DNA of 64,000 nt from Zea mays (Eukaryota > Streptophyta > Magnoliopsida > Poales > Poaceae). Of this stretch, positions 1 to 11,408 are shown in pieces; the first letter of the stretch is position 1, and the number at the start of each line of letters is the position of its first letter. The notes below the pieces were generated by a model. The model was not told the DNA's origin, ran no database searches, and worked only from the letters and a program-made list of their open reading frames with translations. The position numbers and the translations under genes were made by a program. The stretch is taken from positions 173,816,923-173,880,922 of the forward strand of contig NC_050097.1 of assembly GCF_902167145.1 (NCBI RefSeq), written 5' to 3'.

Positions 1-1742
1 ATGCAACTGGAATAAATTAATTCGGAGCTAAAATGAATTAAATATGAATTAAATAAGATTCTAGGTTTATTTGTATACTAGAAAACATTTTCTGAATTAT
101 TTTATTCCATTTATTCACTTATGGGCTGCGACACTATTTCCGAAGAGTTCAGGGTGCACCTTATAAAAACAGGGGCCTTCTTTCAATGTTCTTTAAACTG
201 ACCTGGACTGCGGGTTCATTCATAAAAAGGGTGAGGTTTCTTTTGCAAAACTGGCTATCTGAAGGGGTATTGTGTGATCTCAGTCGTAGGATCGGAGTTC
301 TGTGGTTGAGATTAGATCGACTGATAATAATCCCGGTATTCGATGATGGCCATTGGATCGGTGATCGACGAACCGCAGTGACCCACACCATCATACGATC
401 GGAGCCTTCGATTTCCAGATCGACGGTCTCGATTTAAAGCGCAAAGGGGTATGCGTAGGATCTAATCGGGGTCGTCCTTTTCAGATCTTGTGCCCACGGC
501 ACCGTCTTCTTCTGTTTCCAGTCGAAGGCACCAGCGGCCAAAGGCCAGCCACGGCAGTGCCATGGACGGTGAGGCCATGCCGAGCCACAGGTCCATGGAT
601 TTGATGTCTATTACTGCTACAACACGCGGAGAACATGAAGAGCATGAGGGAGGATGACATACCGGTGTCTGACACGTGGATTATTCCTCCCCGCGGCGCA
701 CGGCGGCATGACCTACCACACCGGATCATCGGCAAGCAAACGTCCGGCAAACTAGGCCTTTCCATGCCTGTCACTGCCACTACCATGGTCAGGACGCACA
801 TGCGATTCGCTCCAGCCACCACCTACCATCAGGTCAGGCCTACGCCAGCGCTGAATCCTACGACCACCGTCGTCGCTTCCATGCCCGAATTCTAGACGTC
901 GTCATCATTGTCGAGTGACTACACATCCACCATGGCCACCACCCGGGACTCGACGACGACCTTGTGTAGCTTCATGGCGTGGTCTAGGTGCCGTCAAGAC
1001 GTGGCCGAAGCTAGGACTTCTAGCTGGCTCACGGGAGACGGAGCAGACACGGCTTGGTTTTATATACACCTGAGAGGGGCAAATCGTAACATCTGGCCAA
1101 GGCGGTAGTATGTTGGGAATTTGGCGCCGAGTCTGGGAAGTTTTAACCGAATATTCTCCCATTAGATCGCCATGGAACTGGGAGGACCCCGTGTAGTGGG
1201 CCCCACACACCAGCAAACAGCCTATGTGAGACTGTCCTGTAGGACCGGCATGTCGGCACCGGCAGCCACATCATTGGGCCGTGCGGTCCAAGTGGGCTGC
1301 TGGCGAGATTTCAGCCCAGAAACAGGTTTGTCATTCTTTTCTTTTTTATATATGTATTCTATTTCAATTCCAAATTCAACTCAGTTTTCATGTTTAAATT
1401 TCAAAATAAATGCACAGTCAAATCTCTAACATGAATGCAACAATATTTTATTAATTTATTATCCTATTTAAGCAAATGCTTTCAAATATAAAACTCATAC
1501 ACACTAAAATAGAGAATGGGTATTTTAAGAAATATAATCTCTAGTTTATAAATTTCTTTAGAGAATAATATATATATATATATATATCAACCAAGGGGTA
1601 ACAAATTTATATAGAGATTATTTTATTTAATTTTTTATTAAGAACATGCTTATTTTAGGAGGTGTGACTTAAAAAAATATTCTAACTCAATATCTTTAGA
1701 AAATTTTATATAATTCTCAAAATGAGATTTTGAGGTATTACA
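1..1742. other. Degenerate retroelement-like and anonymous intergenic DNA
   Basis: No convincing gene is seen here. The stretch mixes a GC-moderate part (about 300-1300) and an AT-rich part (1330-1742). At 1121-1140 there is a sequence starting TTGGCGCCGAG that resembles the primer binding site of Ty3/gypsy elements, and the AT-rich part closes with GGTATTACA at 1742, resembling the LTR end of chromovirus-type elements. Short open frames on both strands (for example 481-822 minus and 905-1216 minus) have no recognisable domain. The best reading is an old, rearranged LTR-retroelement remnant; this is inference from end motifs only. Confidence 0.3.
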
Positions 1743-2030
1743 GCCGTGCTCCCTGCTCCCTGGGCGAGCTGCTCGCAGGGGAGCACGTGGCCAGGGCAGG
1801 GAGCCATGAGGGAGATTGAGAGAGGAGATGAGTGGCATTCCCTGGTCCTTGCCGTGGGGTAGGAGAAGGGCTGAAGAGGAGAGGGAGTCAGCCATGGAGA
1901 GGGAGCTCCGTTCAGCCACCATGGGAGAGGATGGTGTGCGTGAGGGAGGAAGTTGGCTGGTCCTGGCAGAGGTCACGAGGTGGGAGAAGCAGCAGGCCAG
2001 CAGCCCTGTACGACGGCTGTAGGTAGGAGA
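1743..2030. other. GC-rich anonymous segment beside a CACTA end
   Basis: A short GC-rich block starting with an imperfect inverted repeat (GTGCTCCCTG near 1744 against CAGGGGAGCAC near 1776). Overlapping short open frames have no recognisable similarity. It lies directly inside the CACTA subterminal repeats to its right, so it may be internal sequence of that element. I see no gene. Confidence 0.25.
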
Positions 2031-2442
2031 AAATGACTTTAACTTCCTAAGGGTTGTATGTATACTCTAGGAAGTTTCTAAACTTCTTATAGGCGGTCGT
2101 AAGAAGTTAGCAGGGACGGCTAACTTTCTATAGAAGACCGTAGAAAGTTAGCGGCTCGTTTGACCGCGTTCGTTGGTCTACATCTAAAAGCTAACTTCCT
2201 AGAAGCGGTCGTAGGAAGTTAGCAGACAGCTAACTTTCTAGAGGAGACCGTAGGAAGTTAGCGGCTCGTTTGACCGTACACATTGGTTTAACTTTCTACT
2301 GGTTTTATAACAAATCATAGAAAGTTATGTTTATTTTTTAGAGTTACTAGTAGCCTCTCGGAAGTTGGTAATTTTCTACGGTTTGTTATAAAAGTTGTAG
2401 AAAGTTAATAAACCGTAGGAAATTTATATTCTTAGTGTAGTG
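2031..2442. mobile_element. Right end of a CACTA transposon with subterminal repeats
   Basis: The block ends in CTTAGTGTAGTG at 2431-2442, the inverted form of a CACTACACTAAG terminal repeat, which is diagnostic of CACTA (En/Spm) DNA transposons. Inside it is a subterminal array built on AACTTCCTA / TAGGAAGTTAGC motifs in both orientations. A unit of roughly 110 bp occurs twice (about 2093-2181 and 2205-2290), each containing GCGGCTCGTTTGACCG. I could not find the matching left CACTA end in the window, so the element is either cut by the window edge or truncated. The target duplication cannot be checked. Confidence 0.7.
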
Positions 2443-2664
2443 TTTATGTTGGTTAGGTGGGTGTGAATATACGTTTGGAACCAACAACCATAGTTCAAAA
2501 TCCTCATTTTGTGCATGACTTTTTTACCATTTAATAAATGTGGGGCACCACAATTGTTGTAACTATGAAAACCGACACTTTATAAGATAGAGGTTTCATG
2601 CATGAAACATTTTCCAATTCCAATATACGAGCTATAAAAAGAAAGATCAAGGAGAAAATTAATA
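2443..2664. other. Intergenic DNA between CACTA end and MITE
   Basis: AT-rich sequence with no open frame of interest and no repeat structure that I can recognise. Confidence 0.4.
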
Positions 2665-2881
2665 GGGTGTTTGGTTTGAGTAATGAGCTAGTCCATTATC
2701 TTCCCATTGCTTAATTTTTTTGTTTGGTTTATAAAATAGAATTAGTTGATCCATCACCACCTCATTCTTTATACTTCGTTAGTGTAAATATGAGGAATTT
2801 GATCATCACACCAAATTTGAGGAACGAATTCATGATGCAGCATCTCAATTTGGATGGAGTGATTGCTCGAACCAAACACCC
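2665..2881. mobile_element. MITE-like inverted-repeat element
   Basis: About 217 bp bounded by inverted termini GGGTGTTTGGTT (2665) and AACCAAACACCC (ending 2881), with further inward pairing (GAGTAATGAGCT against GAGTGATTGCTC). It has no coding capacity. Ends of this type are common in grass MITEs. The target duplication is unclear, so the superfamily is not assigned. A second sequence ending AAACCAAACACGCCC near 3082 may be one end of a related element. Confidence 0.55.
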
Positions 2882-3821
2882 TCTAAGGCTTACTTTAGGA
2901 ACCCCATTTTCCCAAAAAAAATTTATTTTCATAAGAGAAATTATTTCATTTTCTTTGCAAAATAGAAATTCCATAAAAAATTGAGTTCTCAAACTAGTTT
3001 TAGTTTCGGTATTGAACAATTTTGGGACTAAAATTAAATAAAATCTAGAAACTAAAAATCAGTCCCTGAAACCAAACACGCCCGAAATCAAAGTCAATGT
3101 ACCGACCGGCCCATCATTATCCTAAACAGTTGCATGATCGATAATTCCAATTGCTGCTCCCGATACAATGATCCGAAGAAAACGACCAGTCGGATAGGAT
3201 GGATGGACCTTCGATTCAATCATGTCGCTCGCAGTGTGGCAGCTAGCCCCATCATATGACGCTCATGCGTCTCGATTACAAATTGAATGCACTGTTGACA
3301 TCCCCGCCCTTTGGCGTGTAGCAGTTGCCATTTGCCAATTATTAATAAGCAAGCAATTCCATCGATCGCCATTGCGTTGCATGATCGGTAAAATCTGTGG
3401 CTGCATAATAATGCATCTCCTTTCTCATCCCCTACTCCTATATACGTTCGTTAAGCATGCATGCTGCATGAAGCGACTGCTGACAGCTGTGGATACTCTG
3501 GCTAGCATTAAACTATGGGTAACGGTTCTCTCTGTATCATCCCTAAATTTCACTTTCCACCACCCTCTAAGGACTTGTTTGGTTTTATATAGTAGTTTGA
3601 CTAGCAAGAAATTATATGCCCCTGGATTAATCCTTAATCTCCACACAACCTGTTAGAAAAACACAAAGATTACGCATATAGTAATATATACTATATACTT
3701 TTATGGTAGTATATATATAATGTATTGTATATGTAAAAAGGAAAAAGAAAGAAAAAAAATTACCTGAACGCCATGAGCGGATGAGCCCATGACGAGATTA
3801 CGCATGACGGGAGACCCATTA
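2882..3821. other. Intergenic DNA with MITE fragments
   Basis: AT-rich sequence with no supportable gene. The 144-codon frame at 3222-3656 has no recognisable domain or grass-like codon bias. Around 3060-3085 and 3580-3610 there are single MITE-like termini (AAACCAAACACGCCC; GGACTTGTTTGGTT) without clear partners. Confidence 0.4.
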
Positions 3822-3949
3822 GGGCTTGTTCGGTTACACTAATCCAGGAGTGGATTGGAGGGGTTTAAATCCCCTCATAGTCATTTTTGACTTGGAGGGG
3901 ATTTAATCCCCTTCAATCCTCTTCTGGATTGGTGTAACCGAACATGCCC
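3822..3949. mobile_element. Tourist-like MITE (PIF/Harbinger type)
   Basis: A 128-bp element that is almost one long inverted repeat. It starts GGGCTTGTTCGGTTACAC and ends GTGTAACCGAACATGCCC, with the inner arms (AATCCAGAAG / CTTCTGGATT type) pairing nearly to the centre. It is flanked on both sides by TTA (3819-3821 and 3950-3952), the 3-bp target duplication typical of PIF/Harbinger-derived Tourist MITEs. Non-coding. The near-perfect arms suggest fairly recent insertion or a strong RNA hairpin if transcribed. Confidence 0.85.
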
Positions 3950-3952
3950 TTA

Positions 3953-6022
<2,070 letters not shown>

Positions 6023-6680
6023 CACACCGAAATCCGGCTTTTTGTCGAGTGCCTAATTCTTTCCCGAGAGCAATTTATCGGGCACTCGGCAAAACGTATT
6101 TTGTTGAGTGCCACACTCGGCACAATAAAGCACTCAACGACGAATGTTATTTTGTTGAGAGCCGGACACTCGGCGTAAAACGGCTCTCGCCAAAGACGGC
6201 CTTGCTGAGAGCCTAGCTCTTAGAAAAAATGGGCACTCGGCAAAGCGCCGTTAGCAGTCGACGGCAACAGACATCTGTTAACTTTGTCGAGTGCTTTAGA
6301 TAGACACTCGGCAAAGTGCAAAAAAGCTCCCTTTACCAAGTGCCAACTCGCGACTCTCGGCATAGAGCCTGGCGTGGGACCCACTGGAGCTCCTTTTGCT
6401 GAGTGTCGGGCAAGCAAGCACTCGGCAAAGGCTCCTTCTTTGTCGAGTGCCAGTGAGCACACTCGGCCAAGGCTCTGTCAGTCACTTAGCGCTGTCCCGA
6501 CGACTTTAATTTCTTTGCCGAGTGCCCGACATAAAAGTACTCGACAAAGAGGTCATTGTCGATGTATAGTTCACCGAGTCGTCTTTGCCAGGTGTCACAC
6601 TCGGCAAAATGTTTGTCGAGTGTTATCGAGGCTTTGCTGAGTGTCTGCGGCACTCGGCAAAGAACTCGGTTCCGGTAGTG
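6023..6680. mobile_element. Small non-autonomous CACTA element
   Basis: A 658-bp element flanked by TGA on both sides (6020-6022, 6681-6683), the 3-bp target duplication expected for CACTA transposons. The right end is TTCCGGTAGTG; the left end is a mutated form, CACACCGAAATCCGG. The interior is filled with TTTGCCGAGTG / CACTCGGCAAA subterminal motifs in both orientations, the presumed transposase binding sites, and has no coding capacity. It shares this motif with the elements at 7995-9471 and 32815-56472, so the three belong to one family. Confidence 0.9.
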
Positions 6681-6683
6681 TGA

Positions 6684-6836
6684 CCTTGACTACAACTTTC
6701 TCATTGGCTTGGTTTTAGGACAAGTAGAGCTAATCAATCTGAGCAATCTATATGCATATATGATGGACTATAAATGACATGCGCCTCAAGATGCTTCAAG
6801 AACAATGTCGATCTTGTAAAGGTATGTATAGAAAAT
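6684..6836. other. Short intergenic segment with LINE target site
   Basis: Anonymous sequence between the CACTA element and the LINE insertion. It ends with the left copy of the LINE target duplication, GGTATGTATAGAAAAT at 6821-6836. Confidence 0.5.
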
Positions 6837-7148
6837 TTCCCTTCTCTATGGAAATCGTCATTCTCATGACTTAGAGCATTTGGAAGTGCCGTAATGCCTG
6901 GCTTTTTCAGGACAAGGACCCAACAGTGCAACAATGTAAAAATGAGTTCACAAAAGAATTACACCTAATCACTCATAGAGCTAAAGGCAGTTTCGATTCA
7001 GCAATCCCTGAATGGCTTCAACATTGGCAGTAGAAACCGCCAATTATAACCTTCTGTAATATATCTTCATGTATGCTCCTAACTCTGTCGTTTTAAAGTT
7101 TTAATAAAATTCCAGTAGGGGCTCGCCCCTCCTGTCCTATCAAAAAAA
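6837..7148 (+). mobile_element. 5'-truncated LINE (L1-type) with poly(A) tail
   Basis: About 310 bp ending in ATCAAAAAAA and flanked by a 16-bp direct repeat GGTATGTATAGAAAAT (6821-6836 and 7149-7164). This is the signature of target-primed reverse transcription. The 3' UTR contains CCAGTAGGGGCTCGCCCCTCCTG, a hairpin-like end that I associate with maize L1-type LINEs. Only the end of the second reading frame is kept (6875-7033). The element is dead on arrival because the 5' end is missing. Confidence 0.85.
6875..7033 (+). pseudogene. LINE ORF2 C-terminal fragment
   Basis: Fifty-two codons and a TAG stop from the very end of a LINE reverse transcriptase polyprotein. The peptide reads IWKCRNAWLFQ at its start and ends EWLQHWQ, the pattern of the region just after the zinc-binding domain of plant L1 ORF2 proteins (tryptophan-rich, R-N-A/x-W-L-F). 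An in-frame TAG lies immediately upstream at 6872-6874. There is no start codon and no catalytic domain, so it cannot encode a functional protein. Confidence 0.7.
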
Positions 7149-7164
7149 GGTATGTATAGAAAAT

Positions 7165-7994
7165 AGATATATTTTTATTAGTTTTCTTGCGTCTGGTTGT
7201 TGGCTAGCCGCAATATAGCATAAAACGCATGGTATTCCGAGTTTGGCATCCACTTTTACATAATTTTACATGTGACAGTAGTCATATATGATACCTCGGT
7301 TATCACGTGCGCGCGGTCTCTTGTATTAAGATAATTTCAGAGATATATATACATCCGAGTATTCACATTGAAACATAATGCATAAGAGAGCGAAAAGACA
7401 CTCGATCGAGTCTGATACGGAAGGGAGCACATGTTAAACAATAAATACCGTATGATTCTCTTCACGTTAATCATATCAGCGGCCATGCATGCTTGCTGGA
7501 ATCAATACGTACGCTGGGAAACGAAGGACGTACGAGTACGATGGGTCGATCGATGGCATGCATGACGCAATGCAGCATTAGCTATATAGTAGGTTAGCTT
7601 TCCAGCAGATTAAGTTAGACCCGGCCGTGTTTTTTCTTTTTTTTTTTTGCTAAGATATGCCTAATGATTTCCTTCTCGTGCAAGGACCGAATATAATAAC
7701 GCGTCCACACGAGAGTCTGCGCGCGTGATGAAGTGTCAAATAGACAAGTTGCGCGCGTTTGGACTGAAGATACATATCCGACGGCGGCAGGACATCATGG
7801 TACCTCGATCCATACTCATTTAGTTAGTGTACGGTGGTGGCCATAATTAATTTCTTAACGCTGATGCCACAACAGCTAGCTATCTAAGATGAGATGTGAA
7901 CTATATATATGTATTAGGCATCTTATACGAATAAGGGAGATGAATCAAGAGATTTAGTTTGTTGTTAGTACATTGCTATATATGGTTTCTATAT
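7165..7994. other. Intergenic DNA between LINE and CACTA element
   Basis: About 830 bp of mixed composition with no supportable gene, no clear MITE and no tandem repeat. The last three bases (TAT, 7992-7994) are the target duplication of the next CACTA element. Confidence 0.4.
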
Positions 7995-8434
7995 CACTAC
8001 CGGAATTTGGCTCTTTACCGAGTGCCAAATTCTTTGCCGAGTATTTTTTTCGGGCACTCGGCAAAGAAGCTCTTTGCCGAGTGCCACGCAAAAAACCATC
8101 GATAAAAAACAACACTCGGCGAAGAAGCTCTTTGCCGAGTGTTTTATTTTTGACACTCGACAAAGAGTTTCTTTGCCGAGTGTTTTTTTTGACACTCGAC
8201 AAAGAGCTCTTTGCCGAGTGTCAGAAATACAACACTCGGCAAAGAGCTCTTTGCCGAGTGTTTTTTTCCAACACTAGGCAAGGACAATTTAAAAATCACA
8301 TTTTAAAGCAGTAAATTAATTCAAATGAAAAAAATTTCAACTACAAATTTGTATAACTCATCATATTGTACAATTTATATATTGAACATTTCTTAATATG
8401 ACAAAATAAAAATAAAATTTTTCATAAAACTTAT

Positions 8435-8469
8435 ATCTCTCTCGTAGTTTATGAAACTACGAGAGAGAT
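8435..8469. repeat. Perfect 16-bp-arm hairpin inside CACTA element
   Basis: ATCTCTCTCGTAGTTT, the three-base spacer ATG, then the exact reverse complement. It is unrelated to the subterminal motif of the host element. Whether it is structural or the scar of a small insertion is not clear. Confidence 0.85.
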
Positions 8470-9088
8470 GTATAGATTTTGTGCATATTGTTAGAACCAT
8501 CATGTGAGATGAAAAATAAACTTTGTATATCTTGAGAAGTTATAGAAGTTTGTAGTTGACAACTTTTTTATTTGAAGTCATATTGTCAACGAAAACTACG
8601 TCTGAATTTAAAAAATTTAAATTTTGAATTTTGAAAACGACCTTGAAAGAAAAAACCACCAACATGAAAGTTGTAGGTATTGAAGAGTTATGAATCTTTG
8701 TAGTTGACAATGTTTTGGTTTGAAATGATCTTGTTATGCAAAACTATGTTTGAATTTTGAAATTTGAATTTTTCAAACTATCTTGGATGGAAAAACCACC
8801 AAAATAAAAGTTGTAGGTCTTGGAATGTAATAAAACCTTGTAATTGACAACTTTTTGATTTAAAATCATCTTATCATTGAAAAGTCCGTGTGAAGTTTTT
8901 AAATTTAAAATTCAAATTTTGTAAACTGTTTCGGATGTAGAAACTATTAAAATAAAACTTGTAGATCTCAAAAAGTTATGCAACTTTATAGTTGGTCATA
9001 TTTTCAAATGAACTCATTTAGTGCTTTAAATAATCAAATTACTCTCGGTTTGTTACAGTACATGGGAATGAAAACATAATATAAACAT

Positions 9089-9158
9089 AATTGGTGTAGT
9101 AGTGTAGTGGTATAGGAGGGTATGCGCGAGAGAGGTTTGCGAGTTCGAATCTCACCAT
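9089..9158 (+). other. tRNA-like segment with A- and B-box-like motifs
   Basis: Within the CACTA interior, GTAGTGTAGTGGTATA resembles a Pol III A box/D arm and GAGTTCGAATCTC resembles a B box/T arm (stem GCGAG/CTCAC, four of five pairs). The outer ATTGGTG/CACCATT could form six of seven acceptor pairs. I cannot fold a proper anticodon stem, so this is not called as a functional tRNA. It may be a decayed tRNA or the head of a SINE. Confidence 0.35.
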
Positions 9159-9474
9159 TCACAAAACATATAAATTTGATTCAAAATAGTAGTGAAAAAT
9201 GATATGGCAATGGGTAAGGTATAATAGGTAGGGTTGGAGAGTTGTTTTCTTTTTATTTTTTTTATTCTTAATTTGCCGAGTGTTTTTCTTTGCCGAGTGC
9301 TTTTCGACACTCGGCAAAGTCTTTACCGAGTGTCCGAAAAAAGTACTCGACAAAGAACCCTTTGCCGATAAAATATTTGCCGAGTGTTACACTCGGCAAA
9401 GGATTTGCCGAGTGTAAAATAGCCTTTGCCGAGTGTCTTAGACACTCGGCAAAAACGCGATTCCGGTAGTGTAT

Positions 9475-9705
9475 ATCATATAGAAGATCTTCTTTAAATG
9501 AGATATTTATTGAAACACGATTGTATTTTTTAAATTACTAGTGTATGTATATGTTAACAATACCCCTTCCTTTGTATAGCACAAACATACATGAGTTAAT
9601 TGTAGTGGTTGAAGCCAAGCGCTTTATGCCAAGCGAGCAGGGTTTGGATCCTCCACACCCTATGCTTTGGATATTCCATGTTGGAGGAAACTCACACTTA
9701 AATAT
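9475..9705. other. Unique DNA left of the Huck-type element
   Basis: A short anonymous stretch. At 9595-9665 it contains a second weak tRNA-like pair of boxes (GTAGTGGTTGAAG and GGGTTTGGATCCTC). It ends with AATAT (9701-9705), the target duplication of the retroelement that follows. Confidence 0.4.
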
Positions 9706-11348
9706 TGTCGGGGACCATAATTAGGGGTACCCCCAAGACTTCTAATCTCAGCTGGTAACCCCCATCAGCACAAAGCTGCAAAAGCCTGATGGGCGCGATT
9801 AAGGTCAAGGCTCAGTTCACTCAAGGGACACGATCTCGCCTCGCCCGAGCCTAGCCTCGGGCAAAGGCAGCCGACCCCAGAGGATTCACGTCTCGCCCGA
9901 GGACCCCCTCAAGCAACGGACACACCTTCGGCTCGCCCGAGGCCCAGTCTTCGCAGAGAAGCAACCTTGGCCAGATCGCCACGCCAACCGACCGAATCGC
10001 AGGAGCATTTAATGCAAGGATCGCCTAACACCTTATCCTGACGCGTGCTCTTCAGTCGACAGAGCCGAAGTGACCGCAGTCACTTCGCCGCTCCACTGAC
10101 CGGCCTGACAAGAAAACAGCGCCGCCTGCGTCGCTCCGACTGATGTGCCACTCGGCAGAGTGAGGCTGACAGCAGCTAAGTCCAGCCTCGGGCGCCATAG
10201 GAAGCTCTGCCTCGCCCGACCCCAGGGCTCGACCCCCGTCTCGGCCTCGGAAGATGGACTTCGCCTCGCCCGACCCCAGGGCTCGGACTCAACTACGACT
10301 CAGAAAACGACGGACTCCGCCTCGCCCAACCCCAGGGCTCGGACACAGCCTCGGCCTCGGAAGACGGTCTCCGCCTCGCCCGACCCCAGGGCTCGGCCCC
10401 CGTCTCGGCCTCGGAAGATGGACTTCGCCTCGCCCGACCCCAGGGCTCGGACTCAACTACGACTCAGAAGACGACGTACTCCGCCTCGCCCGACCCCAGG
10501 GCTCGGACACAACCTCGGCCTCGGAAGACGGTCTCCGCCTCGCCCGACCCAGGGCTCGGACTCGACCTCGACCTCAGAAGACGGACTCCGCCTCGCCCGA
10601 CCCCAGGGGTCGGACTCAGCCTCGACCTCGGAAGACGGACTCGACCTCGGCCTCGGAGGAGCCTCCGCCTCGCCTGACCTAGGGCTCGGGCCGACCACGT
10701 CATAGGGAGCGCCATCATTACCCTACCCCTAGCTAGCTCAGGCTACGGGGAACAAGACTGGCGTCCCATCTGGCTCGCCCCGGTAAACAAATAATGATGG
10801 CGCCCCGCGTGCTCCATGACGACGGCGGCTCTCAGCCCCTTACGGAAGCAAGGAGACGTCAGCAAGGACTCGACAGCCCCGACAGCTGTCCTTCCGCAGG
10901 GCTCCAGCTCTCCTCTGACGGCCACGACATCACATGAACAGGGTGCCAAAACCTCTCCGACTTCCACGACGGCATGTACTTAGGGCTCTAGCTCCTCCCT
11001 GCTAGACACGTTAGCACACTGCTACACCCCCCATTGTACACCTGGACCCTCTCCTTGCGCCTATAAAAGGAAGGTCCAGGGCTCTTGTACGAGAAGGTTG
11101 GCCGCGCGGGAGAATGGGCCGGTGCATAAGGCTCTCTCTCTCTCTCTCTCTCCCACGCGAACGCTTGTAACCCCCTACTACAAGCGCACCCGACCTGGGT
11201 GCAGGGCAACACGAAGGTCGCGGGTTTCCCCCTTTGCCTGTTTTCTTCCCCCCTTCGTGCTCCGTCTCGCGCCGACCCATCTGGGCTGGGGCACGTGGCG
11301 ACAATTTACTCGTCGGTCCAGGGACCCCCCGGGGTCGAAACGCCGACA
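9706..11348 (+). repeat. 5' LTR of Huck-type copy A
   Basis: A 1,643-bp LTR running from TGTCGGGG to CCGACA. It contains an internal minisatellite at about 10195-10690 with units of roughly 50-60 bp built on CCTCGCCCGACCCCAGGGCTCGG; this generates long Pro/Arg-rich open frames that are not genes. A TATA box (TATAAAAGG, 11062-11070) lies about 280 bp from the LTR end and is the likely promoter of the element. A CT microsatellite lies near 11130-11150. Confidence 0.9.
11062..11070 (+). promoter_or_regulatory. LTR TATA box, copy A
   Basis: TATAAAAGG in a GC-rich context. The same box is present at the equivalent place in the 3' LTR (24475) and in both LTRs of copy B (34531, 56005). Confidence 0.75.
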
Positions 11349-11368
11349 GTTGGCGCGCCAGGTAGGGG
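11349..11368 (+). other. Primer binding site, copy A
   Basis: GTTGGCGCGCCAGGTAGGGG directly follows the LTR end, where first-strand priming by a tRNA takes place. The same sequence follows the 5' LTR of copy B at 34801. I did not identify the tRNA. Confidence 0.8.
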
Positions 11369-11408
11369 CCTGCTGCGTGTTGACGAACAGCTTCCCGTCA
11401 AGCTCCAG

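Larger units (their letters stand above)
7995..9471. mobile_element. Non-autonomous CACTA element, 1.48 kb
   Basis: The element begins CACTACCGGAATTTGG and ends ATTCCGGTAGTG, with TAT on both sides (7992-7994, 9472-9474). About 280 bp at the left end and 220 bp at the right end consist of TTTGCCGAGTG / CACTCGGCAAA motifs in both orientations. The AT-rich interior (about 8500-9040) is a degenerate tandem array with a period of roughly 165 bp, recognisable by repeated AAACCACCAA...AAAGTTGTAGGT and GTAGTTGACAACTTTTT segments. There is no transposase coding. It also contains a perfect hairpin (8435-8469) and a tRNA-like segment (9089-9158). Confidence 0.92.

Noticed and set aside
130..135. CACTA at 131 as the left end of the element ending at 2442
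   Set aside because: The following bases (TTTCCG) do not match the inverse of the right end, and the flanking three bases do not match.
3222..3656. 144-codon frame in intergenic DNA
   Set aside because: No domain, no codon bias, and a MITE-like sequence runs through its end.
10145..10705. 186-codon Pro/Arg-rich frame in the LTR, repeated at 23558
   Set aside because: It is a translation of the LTR minisatellite, without a domain and repeated in both LTRs.
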